From contig JAOWBW010000027.1 of NCBI GenBank assembly GCA_026119855.1, positions 970,623 to 1,034,622 of the forward strand: 64,000 nucleotides of DNA, in the 5' to 3' direction. Below, piece after piece: positions 45,420 through 56,188 of the stretch (positions are counted from its first letter, which is position 1; every line of letters begins with the position of its first letter). The position numbers and the translations under genes are program-made. This DNA is from Campanula takesimana (Eukaryota; Streptophyta; Magnoliopsida; Asterales; Campanulaceae). Under the pieces are notes generated by a model. It searched no databases, was not told the origin of the DNA, and saw only the letters and a program-made list of their open reading frames with translations.

Positions 45420-45501
45420 ATGCTCTCAATGTCGTAACTATACACTAAAGTGCATACAAGTTACCCACGGCATGCTCTCAATGTCGTAACTATACACTAA
45501 A
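45420..45501. repeat. two 30-bp direct repeats in a FANCJ intron
   Basis: ATGCTCTCAATGTCGTAACT and the following 10 bases occur identically at 45420-45449 and 45472-45501, a 52-bp period. It is probably a simple tandem duplication. Confidence 0.85.
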
Positions 45502-46485
45502 CTAGTAATGGACTCGGGTTTAGTGGACCTTTCTTCAAAGGTGAATAAGTCTAATAGGTAAAGAAAATTTCAATGACTGGTGTCTTGAAACCTTGACAAT
45601 AGTTTGGTGGTTTAAGTATTAGGCCTATTGACAATTATGGTGGATTTTGGTCTTTTGATTACTGCAATTCTGAAACCCATTAGGCAAAAAAAGCATAAAA
45701 CTTAAACTGTAAGCACTGATCTTTTCTGTCCTGCTTTTAGCTACATGGGAGAAATTTATTGTTTCTAGTCAACCTTCTGTTACATCTCAAATCCATTTGA
45801 GTTCTGCGATTTTTGGGGTTTCATGATACCCAGTTCACTACACTAGTAACTTCAATACTTATAATATTTATATATATTTTGCGCTAAGAATTTTAGTTTA
45901 AAAGATTTAAAACATATTTGTCTTGGGAGTCATGGGTTTGAACTATGAAAATTGCCTCTTAGCTTTCTGGGGTACGGATGCATATTCGAACTTTCTACCA
46001 TGCTGGAAGTTGGAACAAAGGAAGCTCTTCCTGACTGCAATTTGATTAGTTCCTGGACCACTGTTTACTTTCTGTACTTAAGATTCGCCCTTAATTGTGA
46101 ATAGTTTAACATACATCTAATGGATGGTTGTGTTTGTTCTATACTAGTATAAATCTTCAACTTTTGCGGTTATTTCACAAATTTCATTGTTTCAGTTGCT
46201 GGATTTATTGTGCAAACAGATGTACATTCGGCTTATTTATCATACAGAAAATTAGTGTAATTCTGCAAACGGTTTGTTGCATAATTTTGCAGGTGCTCCA
46301 CCTCAAACAACAGAAATGTCCCCTGACAGACTTGATTTAACCTCTGTCAAGGAAACCCCTATGGATGGCAGAGTTGAATCCGTCACCATGGATGAGTATT
46401 CTTGTTCAACAATCATTCAGACCACTACAGAGTTTCGGGACCAGCAATTACCTCATTCACCATCCCGCCCAACTCCTGACCACAC

Positions 46486-46950
46486 TGTTGTGGAATTGAC
46501 CCTCCAACACCCAAGCAATATCCCAAGAAAATAATGGCACCACAAACAAGCACAAGAAATAAAGCACAAGAAAAGACACAGAAATTGTTAACCCAGTTCG
46601 TCAATATGTTTGACTACGTCTGGGGGCACTACCAAGCCAGGATCTTGCACTATAATATGTTTGTATGAAGTTACAATGAGTTATGGAGCGGAACTTTATT
46701 TATATAGCAAACCTAGAATGAGACCTAAACCTAAACATAAGAGAAATCCCGTCAAAACTGCTATTTCCCGAATTCCCATCGGGGCACCGAGCGCCCGCTT
46801 GGGTTACCCCAAGCGCCCGCCTGAATTAATCCGCCAGGAACCAAAACCTTCTGCCCAAAAGGGCGCCCGCCTGGTCTATACCAGGCGCTCGCTCGGTATG
46901 TTCGCCAGCTTGTCCTCCTCTTTGTTCCTTAGAAGATCTCTACTCCAACA
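46486..46950 (-). repeat. 3' LTR of copia 2
   Basis: 465 bp. Contains four GCGCCCGC-type sites (46791, 46813, 46863, 46885) and two CCTAAA units. On the minus strand it starts TGTTGGAGTAGAGATC. Confidence 0.95.
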
Positions 46951-46964
46951 ATCTCCCACCTAGA
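46951..46964 (-). promoter_or_regulatory. polypurine tract of copia 2
   Basis: Minus strand CTAGGTGGGAGAT adjoining the 3' LTR, identical to the tract in copia 1. Confidence 0.8.
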
Positions 46965-47060
46965 GATCAACCGCATATACAAACCCCGTATCCGTCTTCA
47001 AACTCATCATTGGTGTCGTCCTAGTGCTCACCTCGATCATGGTAGTGCCATCCTCCTCTT

Positions 47061-50000
47061 CTATTCTCCAAGCCCCATTGAAGCTATACATAGCTTCAAT
47101 TTATCAAGGTTTACCACCTTAGTTAACATGTCAGCCGGGTTCTCCGATCCCAATATCTTCTCCAGCCTTAAGATCTTCATTTCCAAGAGATGCCTGATGT
47201 AGTGAAACCTCAGCTCAATGTGCTTCGTCCTAGAATGAAACGCCGGATTCCTAGCCAAATGAATTGCACTCTGACTGTCACTGTAGAGAGCATTACCACT
47301 TCGCGTCTTCCCAAGTTCACCCAAGAAGTTCTGCAACCATACCATCTCTTTGCTTGCCTCTGTCACTGCCACATACTCTGCTTCCGCAGTCGACTGAGCC
47401 ACGATCTTCTGCAATTTAGAAGCCCAGGAGATTGCCGTACCACCCAATGTGAAAACATAACCCGTAGTACTTCTCCTCTTGTCTAGATCGCTTGATGCCA
47501 AATCCGCATCAACATAACCCGCTAACACGACCTCCTTGCTTGAGAAACATAGAGCCTTACCAGCAGTACCCTTTAAGTAACGCAGGATCCATTTAACCGC
47601 TTCCCAATGTTGCTTCCCTGGATTGCCCATCTACCGGCTGACTACTCCCACCGCATGTGCAATGTCTGGCCTTGTACACACCATTGCATACATTAGACTC
47701 CCCACTGCCGAAGCATATGGAGTCCTCTCCATCTTGTCACGCTCCTCCTTGCCCTTAGGTGAGTCCTTCTCGGATAGCTTGAAGTGCATACCCAATGGTG
47801 TCCCTGTTGGCTTCGCCTCTTCCATGCAAAACCTTGCCAAGACTTTCTCAACGTATTCTGCTTGTGAAAGAACCAACTTTTACCCGACTCCCTATTCCGG
47901 TCAATCCGCATGCCCAAGATTTTTCTGGCCTCCCCCAAATCCTTCATCTCGAACCGTTCTGACAACTGAGCCTTCAATCTGTTTACCTCTCTACTGCTAG
48001 AGCCCGCTATTAGCATGTCATCCACATATAACATGTACCCGTTGTCCGTGTTCTTGAAGTAGCAACAATGATCCGCCTCACATCTGATAAAATCAATATC
48101 GTGCATGAATCCATCGAACTTCCTGTACCACTGCCTAGGAGCTTGTTTAAGGCCATACAAGCTCTTAGTCAACCTGCAAACCAGTTCCTCGCTACCCTTA
48201 GACAAGTAACCCTCTGGTTGTACCTTGTAAATTTCTTCCTCCAAATCCCCATGAAGAAAAGCCGTCTTTACATCCATCTGTTCCAGCAACAAGTTATCCG
48301 CCACTACTATCCCCAGAACCATTCTGATAGTGGTCATCTTCACAACAGGAGTGAATACCTCGGTGTAGTCAATATCGTACTTTTGCTGAAACTCTTTTAC
48401 AACCAACCTTGCCTTGTAACGTTTACTGCCGTTTGCTTCCTCCTTGATCCTGTAAACCCACTTGTTATGCAATGCCTTCTTCCCCTTAGGCAGTTTAATC
48501 AACTCCCAAGTTTTGTTGGCCTTCAATGAGTCCATCTCATCATCCATCGCAGCTTTCCACTTATCACAAAGTGCACTACGAACAGCCTCCGCATAACACT
48601 CCGGTTCACCACTATCTGTTAGCAACAAATAGTAATTCGAAGGAGTATACCTGTCAGGTGATCCACGCAATCTGTTGGATCTACGCAGCGGAATATCCGG
48701 TTCTGGAGTATGTGGTTCATCTTCAGTGACCCCCTGACCTTGGTCATCATGAACCGTCCTGCTCCCACCCGAGTCTGGAATATCCACCTCTATAAACTCC
48801 GGTTCCGAACTAATATCATCAGATGCCCCCTTTCTGTCCTTGTACAATACCTGTTCATTGAATACCACATCTCGACTACGAATAATTTTATGGTTTTGGT
48901 CATCCCAAAACTTATACCCGAAGTCATCCCCGCCATACCCAATAAACGTACATTTTACAGATTTTGCATCTAACTTAGTTCTATCAGCAGAATCAATATG
49001 AACATATGAAACGCAGCCAAATATGCGAAGAATGGACAGATTTACCTGCTTGCCACTCCATGCTTCCTCTGGAATTTCATTCCCCAATGGTACCGATGGT
49101 CCCCGATTGATCAAGAAAGCTGCCGTGTCAACTGCATATGCCCAGAACGTCTTCGGAAGTCCACACTTCAACCTCATACTTCTAGCCCGCTCGTTCAATG
49201 TCCTGTTCATCCTCTCTGCAACCCCATTGTGTTGTGGTGTGCCCTTTGGAGTCTTCTCCATGCGAATGCCATTCGCTGCACAATATTCCTTGAACTCCCC
49301 GAGCTCATACTCCCCACCATTATCTGATCTCAAGCATTTAAGCTTAAGTCCCGTCTGATTCTCCATCAAAGCCTTCCATTTCTTAAACACCTCGAATGCC
49401 TCATCTTTGTGTTTCAAGAAATAAACCCAGACTTTCCTTGTCGAATCGTCAATAAAGGTCATGTAATATGACGCACCACCTAGAGAAGTTACCGGGGCCG
49501 GCCCCCACAAATCCGTGTGGACCAAATCCAACTTTGCTTCCCTCAAAGCCCTACCTGTCATCGAGAAATTACTCCTCGCCTGTTTGCCAAACACACAATC
49601 TTCGCAGATCCCCACGTCGACTGTCTTCAAACCCGGTAGTCTTCCCTTTGACCAAAGTACTTTCATCCCCTTCTCACTCATGTGACCCAATCGACAGTGC
49701 CACAAATCTGTATCACCTTTGGCTGACGCCACCGCGATACTATCCTTGGTGTTATTCGCCAAATACAATGTCCCCTCTTTATTACCCCGAGCGATCTCAG
49801 AATCCTCCTTGGTAATAACCCAGTTCCTGCAGCCAAAAGTTACCTTGTAACCTTCTTCATCCAACTGCCCAACTGATAGCAGGTTCTTTTTCAAACCCGG
49901 AATGTGTCTGACCCCGTGTAGATGTAGGACCTTCCCGTCCGATGCTCCTATTCTGACATCCCCCTTCCCCTTGATTTCCAAAGGCTCGCCATCCGCCAGA

Positions 50001-50941
50001 TAGACCTTACCGAAATCACCGAAAGTATAATTTTCCATCTCCTTTGCATGCCCGCATGAGTGGAATGATGCCCCCGAATCCAGCACCCATGATTCTAGCG
50101 CACTACTAACACTTAGAACCAGTACATCTTCACCTTCGATTATCACATTCACCGATTTATCCCTTCGCATGGGACAATCCTTCTTGTAGTGTCCTAACTC
50201 CTTACAGTGATAGCATTGAACCGATCCTTTCGCGACCCTTGGTTTGTCTCTGATCTCCACGGCCTTGCCCTTACCACCCACTACGTTTTCCCTTGATTCA
50301 GTTCTCTCCTTATTGCTAGTACTCGGCCTTCCCCTGCTAGTAGTAGCTAAGGCCGATCCCGAAGTAGACGATGTCCCCAATTTCTTCAAACGATTTTCCT
50401 CGCCCAACAGAAAGTCTTTAACATCATCATACTTCAATTTGTTCTTACCCGCTGAAGCATTGATCGCTGTCACCGTTCCGCTCCAACTTCCTGGTAAAGA
50501 CGCTAGCAACAAGCACGCATGAACCTCATCATCAAACGTAATATCCAACGCAGTCAATGAGTCTATAACATCCATAAACTCATCGATGTGTTTAGCTAAG
50601 GATCCTCCCTCTTGCATCTTGAGACTACACATCTTGCGTATCAAATCAACCTTGTTTGCAGCAGATGGAGTTTCAAATCTCTCAGTAAGATAATCCAATA
50701 GCTCCTTTGTGGTTTTTGCCTTCTTGGTAGTCTTCGCGATCCACTTTGACAAAGTAGATCTAACCACCCCTAGGGCTTTCTGGTCCATGAGATCCCAATC
50801 TTCCTGCTTTTCTCCTTCTGGCTTGACTCCCTTTAGAGGCTTATAGAGAGCTTTGTTGTACAAGAGATCCTCTATTTGCATCCTCCAAAACCCATAGTCA
50901 GAACCATCAAATTTCTCCACCGCTTATTTATCCTTGCCCAT
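47061..50941 (-). pseudogene. copia 2 gag-pol polyprotein, degenerate
   Basis: Nearly identical to the copia 1 polyprotein. Order: gag with CYHCKELGHYKKDC, protease DSGASFH, integrase with RSDNGGEY and an intact GVAERMN glutamate, reverse transcriptase with YVDDML, RNase H. Lesions: the ATG at 50939-50941 is followed five codons later by TAA (50924-50926), a frameshift lies near 47880, and TAG lies at 47631-47633. Three residues before YVDDML are absent relative to copia 1. Despite young LTRs it is not autonomous, so it was probably mobilised by another copy or mutated soon after. Confidence 0.94.
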
Positions 50942-50996
50942 TCTTGATTGCTTGAACAAACCCTAATCGCCCTATAACCTGGAACGATAAACCAGA

Positions 50997-51009
50997 GCTC
51001 TAGATACCA
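50997..51009 (-). promoter_or_regulatory. primer binding site of copia 2
   Basis: Minus strand TGGTATCTAGAGC two bases inside the 5' LTR, initiator tRNA-Met type. Confidence 0.75.
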
Positions 51010-51011
51010 GT

Positions 51012-51488
51012 TGTTGTGGAATTGACCCTCCAACACCCAAGCAATATCCCAAGAAAATAATGGCACCACAAACAAGCACAAGAAATAAAGCACAAGAAAA
51101 GACACAGAAATTGTTAACCCAGTTCGTCAATATGTTTGACTACGTCTGGGGGCACTACCAAGCCAGGATCTTGCACTATAATATGTTTGTATGAAGTTAC
51201 AATGAGTTATGGGGCGGAACTTTATTTATATAGCAAACCTAGAATGAGACCTAAACCTAAACCTAAACCTAAACATAAGAGAAATCCCGTCAAAACTGCT
51301 ATTTCCCGAATTCCCATCGGGGCACCGAGCGCCCGCTTGGGTTACCCCAAGCGCCCGCCTGAATTAATCCGCCAGGAACCAAAACCTTCTGCCCAAAAGG
51401 GCGCCCGCCTTGTCTATACCAGGCGCTCGCTCGGTATGTCCGCCAGCTTGTCCTCCTCTTTGTTCCTTAGAAGATCTCTACTCCAACA
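51012..51488 (-). repeat. 5' LTR of copia 2
   Basis: 477 bp. Minus-strand TATA box TATATAAATA at about 51222-51231. The 12 extra bases relative to the other LTR are two additional CCTAAA units. GC sites at 51329, 51351, 51401 and 51423. Confidence 0.95.
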
Positions 51489-52132
51489 CACACTCCTATA
51501 TTCATTAGCTTATCAGTGACTCCAACAAAGGAAGTTACTGTAAACCCAAACAACCAAATACCAGAAATGGAATCATCTTTAAATTTGAGCGTAAATTCTC
51601 ATACCCATAAACGATTTAAGTTCATGGGTTCCCCATTGGTTAATCATCTGAAACGAGGACTTGATACTCCTGATCATTTCATGTCGGACTCACCAACTAT
51701 ATCAGATGCTAGCTGCAGGGTTGAATGTGTTCGTGAAACTAATTGTTCCAATAATAACTTAAAAAAGTTCCATGTTCCTCGAGATGGTCATACTACAGAG
51801 AAAACATTACGAATCTCTTGTTTACTCTGCAAAAATCCTTTGGGTCTTCCTGAAAACAACTTTAAGATCCCATGCTCGCTGACATCATTGTCTAAAATTC
51901 ACTTGGCTTCTCTTTGGAAAGGGAAGTTGGAACCTCCTCCACTGAATCCACCCAGTGTACCCATTGTTGTATCTTGCATATCGTCAGTTGATCAACGAGA
52001 CAGGGAGTTTGGAGCAAAGAAGACGGTTGTGTATTCAATACTATATTCTGCCCATTCTGCAGTGAGCATAGCAATTGCCTTGGCTTACATGTTATGGCAA
52101 CTGATACATCAAATATCCAGCTGCTTAACAAG
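51489..52132 (+). pseudogene. FANCJ: FANCJ C-terminal exon, right part after copia 2
   Basis: The continuation of exon 46293-46485. It carries ISCLLCKNPLGLPENNFK and, in another frame near the end, EDGCVFNTIFCPFCSEHSN, which reads in phase into exon 52491. The two blocks being in different frames implies a 1-bp indel around 51985-52015. Cys pairs (CLLC, CPFC) suggest a zinc-binding C-terminal element in the plant proteins; that is inference. Confidence 0.8.
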
Positions 52133-52169
52133 GTATTAGTTTCTTATTTACGTTACTTCAAATTATAAA

Positions 52170-52430
52170 GGTTTAACTTCATTTTCAACCACTGTACTTT
52201 ACCTCGACTTTCACTTTAACCACTATACTTATTTTTTAGCACGAAAACCACAAAAGTTTCAGAAAAATATCATTTTAGCCATAAATAGGCGGAGACGTGC
52301 ACGAATTAGGCACAATTTTGTGGCTAAATGATAGTTCCCAAAACTTTTGTAGTTATTGTGCTAAAAAATAAGTATAGTGTTTGAAGTGAAAGTCGAGGTA
52401 ATGTACAGTGGTTGAAAATGAATTTAAACC
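52170..52430. mobile_element. Mutator-type MITE in a FANCJ intron
   Basis: Inverted ends GGTTTAACTTCATTTTCAAC / GTTGAAAATGAATTTAAACC and a perfect 9-bp duplication AATTATAAA (52161-52169, 52431-52439). A 9-bp duplication is typical of Mutator-like elements. Arms extend about 100 bp. Confidence 0.9.
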
Positions 52431-53152
52431 AATTATAAATATGGGTGGAGATTTTATTTTTCTTGACTAATGTTGTACTTGTTCCTGCAGGTGCTGCTCT
52501 ATTTGGACCGATTGGAAATTAAAGATCTTGAAGAATCCAAGAATAAGACAAGTCAAACCAACACACTTGGAAAGGTGAATAAACAAACTTAATACTAGGC
52601 ATAATATTTTGAGTTTCTTGCTCATTATCTGAAGAGGAAAATGAATAACTACTCTTCATTATTACGACACAATTTTGGAAAGATAGGAGAAGTTCTCATA
52701 CAATCTTCATTCTTAAATATACTACCTCTTTCCCAAAATGATCAAGAACACATTTGGACATTCATTTTGGGACGGACGGAGTGGTAAAGAAAAAGAAAAG
52801 CCTAAACTCCTATACAACCTTGCATTTTCCTCTAGGTCATAGCCCACAGGTGTTCCTTGTTATAATTAGAATGTATAAAAAAAGGGCAACCTGGTGCTAC
52901 AAGAGCTACCACTATAGTGGCGCACTAATCAGAATGTATATGCATAGAGTTATAAAAGGATTGGAAAAAGATCTAGTATGTTCATTCTTTATCATGATAG
53001 TTCTCTTTTTGCGGTTATTTAAGAGGTAATATCAATAGCAGGGCTCGTCTCCCAGTAGTGGTTCATGTGGCAGTGGAAGTCCAGTAATCAGTTCTATTGA
53101 GAAATTCGCGTACTCCACAATCGCAGAACTCCGGAGGCTGGAGGACCACTAG

Positions 53153-53604
53153 ATCAAAGGTAGTATTAAAATGTCGTATGCTAGTCCTAAGGTTGATTTA
53201 CTCGGTTTTTAATTATCGTTTCTCGGTTGATCTGCAGATGCGTTTGCCAAAGAAGGGTTGATACTGAACATAGATTCAGCTTCAATATCTGTTGTTTATA
53301 ATCGGTCAGATGAGTTAATTTGTTGCAGCTATTTTCCTGGAGATGTTCTGACAGGGCTAGTCTGACACAAGGATAAATGAATGAAATTCAGCAAAATAAA
53401 TTATGGAGTATACATCAATGCTGGGAAAATTGGTCATTTGGGGTATATATTAGATCATCCCTCCTTTGACTCTCGAGGTTCATTGCCATCTTAGTCAACG
53501 AAAGTGCACAGTTTTGGCTCAGAAAAAGCCGAATTTTCGCTCAGGCGAGCCGTTCTTGGATTCTTTTTCTGGACAAAAAAATTTATGTATGAATCATTTT
53601 TTTC
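53153..53604. other. 3' flank of FANCJ
   Basis: Non-coding DNA after the terminal TAG; presumably includes the 3' untranslated region. No polyadenylation signal stands out. Confidence 0.4.
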
Positions 53605-54606
53605 GGTATTATCACCTTTCTAACCCAACTGACTATGATAAAGCTCCAGTTTTAACCATCCATCTATTTATTTAGCAGTTTTAATCATCTATCTATTTAT
53701 TTAGCAGTTTTAACCATCCTGCTACATACACGCACTCAATTTCAACGACATCCAAAAAAGTTAGTTTTCGTTAATAAAAGTTAACAAACTAAAGAAAATT
53801 TGCCAAAAATTAATGACGTCCAAATAAGTTAGATTTTCTTCCAAACCAACCCACAACACAAATCTGCTACACATGCATGATCCACTGCCAACTGCCACCG
53901 GTGTTCACCAAGCTTGAACACCACCCTCCGGCCATCTCCTCTGATTAACTCACTTTTGTCTAGCCACCCCAATATCTTCTCAGACTACGCTCAGATCTAC
54001 AGAAAGACAGCCTCTCCCAGGGGATCTCTCTCGTACGTTTCTACCTAGGTCCCCCATAACTACCACTTTGATCCACCATCTGCACTGGTGGAATATATCA
54101 ACTGCCATATACCCCAAGCCCCATCACAATGTTGCATAGGTCCTCTGGCCACCACAGATTTAACAGCTCTGTCCGACAGTCGACACCCTTCTCTGTTGCA
54201 TCCAACTTCCTTTCCGGGTCTTTGATTTATCTCTCACTTGTCAAAGCAGACGCCCTTCTTGCAACCCATTAATTTATCACCAACTTGATCGGAGGAGAGA
54301 GAGGGACAGAGGGCGTTGCTCGAGCTTGGTGAATACTAGAGGTGCTTGGCGGCGAATCTGACATGGTTACAACAAATTTGAGTAGTGGGTAATTTAACTT
54401 TTTTGGATGGTGCTAGTTTTTGGCACATTTTCACTAGTTTTGTTAAGTTTTATCGGCGAAAACTAACTTTTCTGAAAGCCATTACGGGGTATGTTGAAAT
54501 TGAGTGTGTGAACATAGTAGGACGATTAAAACTGCTAAAAACCCATTGAGTGGTTAAAAATCGAAGCTTCATTATAGTATATTGGGTCAAAAAGGTGATA
54601 TTACTG
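53605..54606. mobile_element. candidate TIR element, about 1 kb
   Basis: The left end GGTATTATCACCTTTCTAAC and the inverted right end (GGTGATATTACTGG preceded by GGGTCAAAAA) pair imperfectly over about 50 bp. The left arm contains a 29-bp direct repeat (53647, 53676, 53705: CAGTTTTAAYCATC). The borders are approximate and no target duplication was established. Confidence 0.45.
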
Positions 54607-55050
54607 GTATGCCTAAATGGTAGAGATTCTTGATGGGAGTGATAAAAATCCTCAAAACAAGCATTTCAAATGCACAATTTCCCATCAAATTACTACACAA
54701 GTGATTTTAAAAAGTGGAAGATAAGATTTTTTTTCTTTTCTGATGTCCCAGACATGTATTTCCACATCAAGAAAGCAGAGCAATAAAACTAGACTAATTC
54801 TACATGCGACGTATGTTTTTAACGCCACAAGTTTCCATATATTAGATAGCGCGTATTCTGTCCTCATTCAGGCTGCAGTAACCATTGCGTGTAGCATAAG
54901 ATCCGCATGGGTCATGAATCCACAATGTTGTCTCCTCTCTCTTGTCGAGGACTTAAGCTCCCCGGAATCTCCATTTTCTCCATCAATAACTCATCAACTC
55001 CTAAAAAAACGAGCAACAAAGCTTTTCCTAAGTATGCACAAAAGATTTTA

Positions 55051-55216
55051 CTCCCTCCGTCCCAAAATGATAGTCCCGTTTGACATTTCAAACATATTAT
55101 GGTTACATTATAAGTCAAAAATTCAGTGATTTTGAAGCCTTAATTTTGGAAATGAGACCAACTTTCTCGGACAAGCAAAAAAGAGAAATGGGACTATCAT
55201 TTTGGAACGGATGGAG
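55051..55216. mobile_element. Stowaway MITE in a WOX13 intron
   Basis: Ends CTCCCTCCGTCCCAAAATGA and TCATTTTGGAACGGATGGAG are inverted and flanked by TA. Confidence 0.9.
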
Positions 55217-56023
55217 TATTTTTGAATGTAACAGATAAGTATAAAAAAGGAAAGAGACATACTTAGAAAGGACTCATCATACCAAGCTAAACTGCCCAAG
55301 CTAGCAGAAGATTCAGGATTCTGAGATTCAACATTCTCATCTTGTCTGTTCTTTCTTCATGGGACCTGTTTCCCTCCTGTTTCATCTTCTTTTCATTTGC
55401 AATCTCGAGTTCTGATTCCGCGTTGTTTGGTGTACCAACCCATTGCTTTCTTTTTGATCGAGCTCTTCTGTTTTGGAACCAATTATAGACGTTTGTTTCA
55501 GATATCTGGCCATGTTTTGATAGCTTGGAAGTTATGTCTTTGATCTTCTCTTTACTAGGAGTTCCACTGCCTTGCTCAAATATACGCTCGAGGACTTGAA
55601 GCTGAACGGGTGTTGGGGTCCACCGATGCCTAGCTGAGATGCTGTTGCCAGCATATACAATTGATGGATCACCGTATGGATTTCCCAGCCTTATTCCTAA
55701 TTCAGAAATGTGAAAAGAATGCTTTCAGAGCTTAAAATAAATAAATACTAAGTTTAGCTCCATAGAAACAGTGTGGAGGACTATCTAACGGGGAATTGCT
55801 TCCTCCGATCCTCCTTTGCAATTGAAGAGCTACATTTCGAAATTAGGAAACGTCTCTTAAGAATCAAGATGGTGAATACAAAAGCCTAAAACCTAACGAA
55901 CAAGGACCACCATGCCAACTTTCCAACCATTTTCTTCATTTGCCAAAAAAGTCAAAGGGGATCTCTATAACTGGGATGGAGGGAGTACACGCTTTGTGCT
56001 AAATCCTGGATTACTGAAACATA

Positions 56024-56188
56024 CTCCCTCAGTCCCAAAATGATCCTCGCGTTTGACTATTCAAACTTTTTAAGGATACGAACACTTACTTCACTAGCTA
56101 TGCTTTGTTTATGCACTAAAATGTAGAAATGTGAAGAACTTTTTGGGACAATGAGAAATGGCAAATGAGAAGATCATTTTGGGACTAT
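56024..56188. mobile_element. Stowaway MITE in a WOX13 intron
   Basis: CTCCCTCAGTCCCAAAATGA on the left; inverted GATCATTTTGGGACTA on the right. The right terminus is eroded. Confidence 0.65.

Larger units (their letters stand above)
46486..51488 (-). mobile_element. Ty1/copia element 2, inserted in a FANCJ exon
   Basis: LTRs 46486-46950 (465 bp) and 51012-51488 (477 bp) with perfect target duplication CACAC (46481-46485, 51489-51493). They differ by three substitutions and a 12-bp indel, so the insertion is young. It is the same family as copia 1 in the coding region but in opposite orientation. The host frame is open on both sides and continues in phase across the insertion point. Confidence 0.96.
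31812..53152 (+). pseudogene. FANCJ: FANCJ/BRIP1-like DNA helicase, 5'-truncated pseudogene
   Basis: Plus-strand exons, all but one with GT-AG borders: 31812-31876, 31942-31986, 32068-32168, 32249-32390, 32891-32952, 33034-33107, 33188-33258, 34775-34862, 35764-35833, 35920-36015, 37165-37273, 39230-39323, 39406-39489, 39602-39758, 39956-40149, 40224-40268, 40516-40544, 40645-40766, 40990-41037, 44463-44587, 44732-45048, 46293-46485 plus 51494-52132, 52491-52574, 53042-53152. The family is XPD-like Fe-S superfamily 2 helicases for interstrand crosslink repair. Visible: Fe-S cysteines (RKHYC, EQC, EAGC, CSYFAA), DEAH box split over an intron (DEA/HNIEDM), LTSGTLSPM, VSEGIDFSD, and motif VI QAAGRCIRHRYDYG. 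Walker A and motif Ia exons are missing. Stops, a lost splice acceptor, frameshifts and a copia insertion show it is dead. Confidence 0.92.

Noticed and set aside
51245..51275. CCTAAA repeats considered as an interstitial telomere
   Set aside because: The unit lacks one C of CCCTAAA, there are only four copies, and they are inside an LTR.
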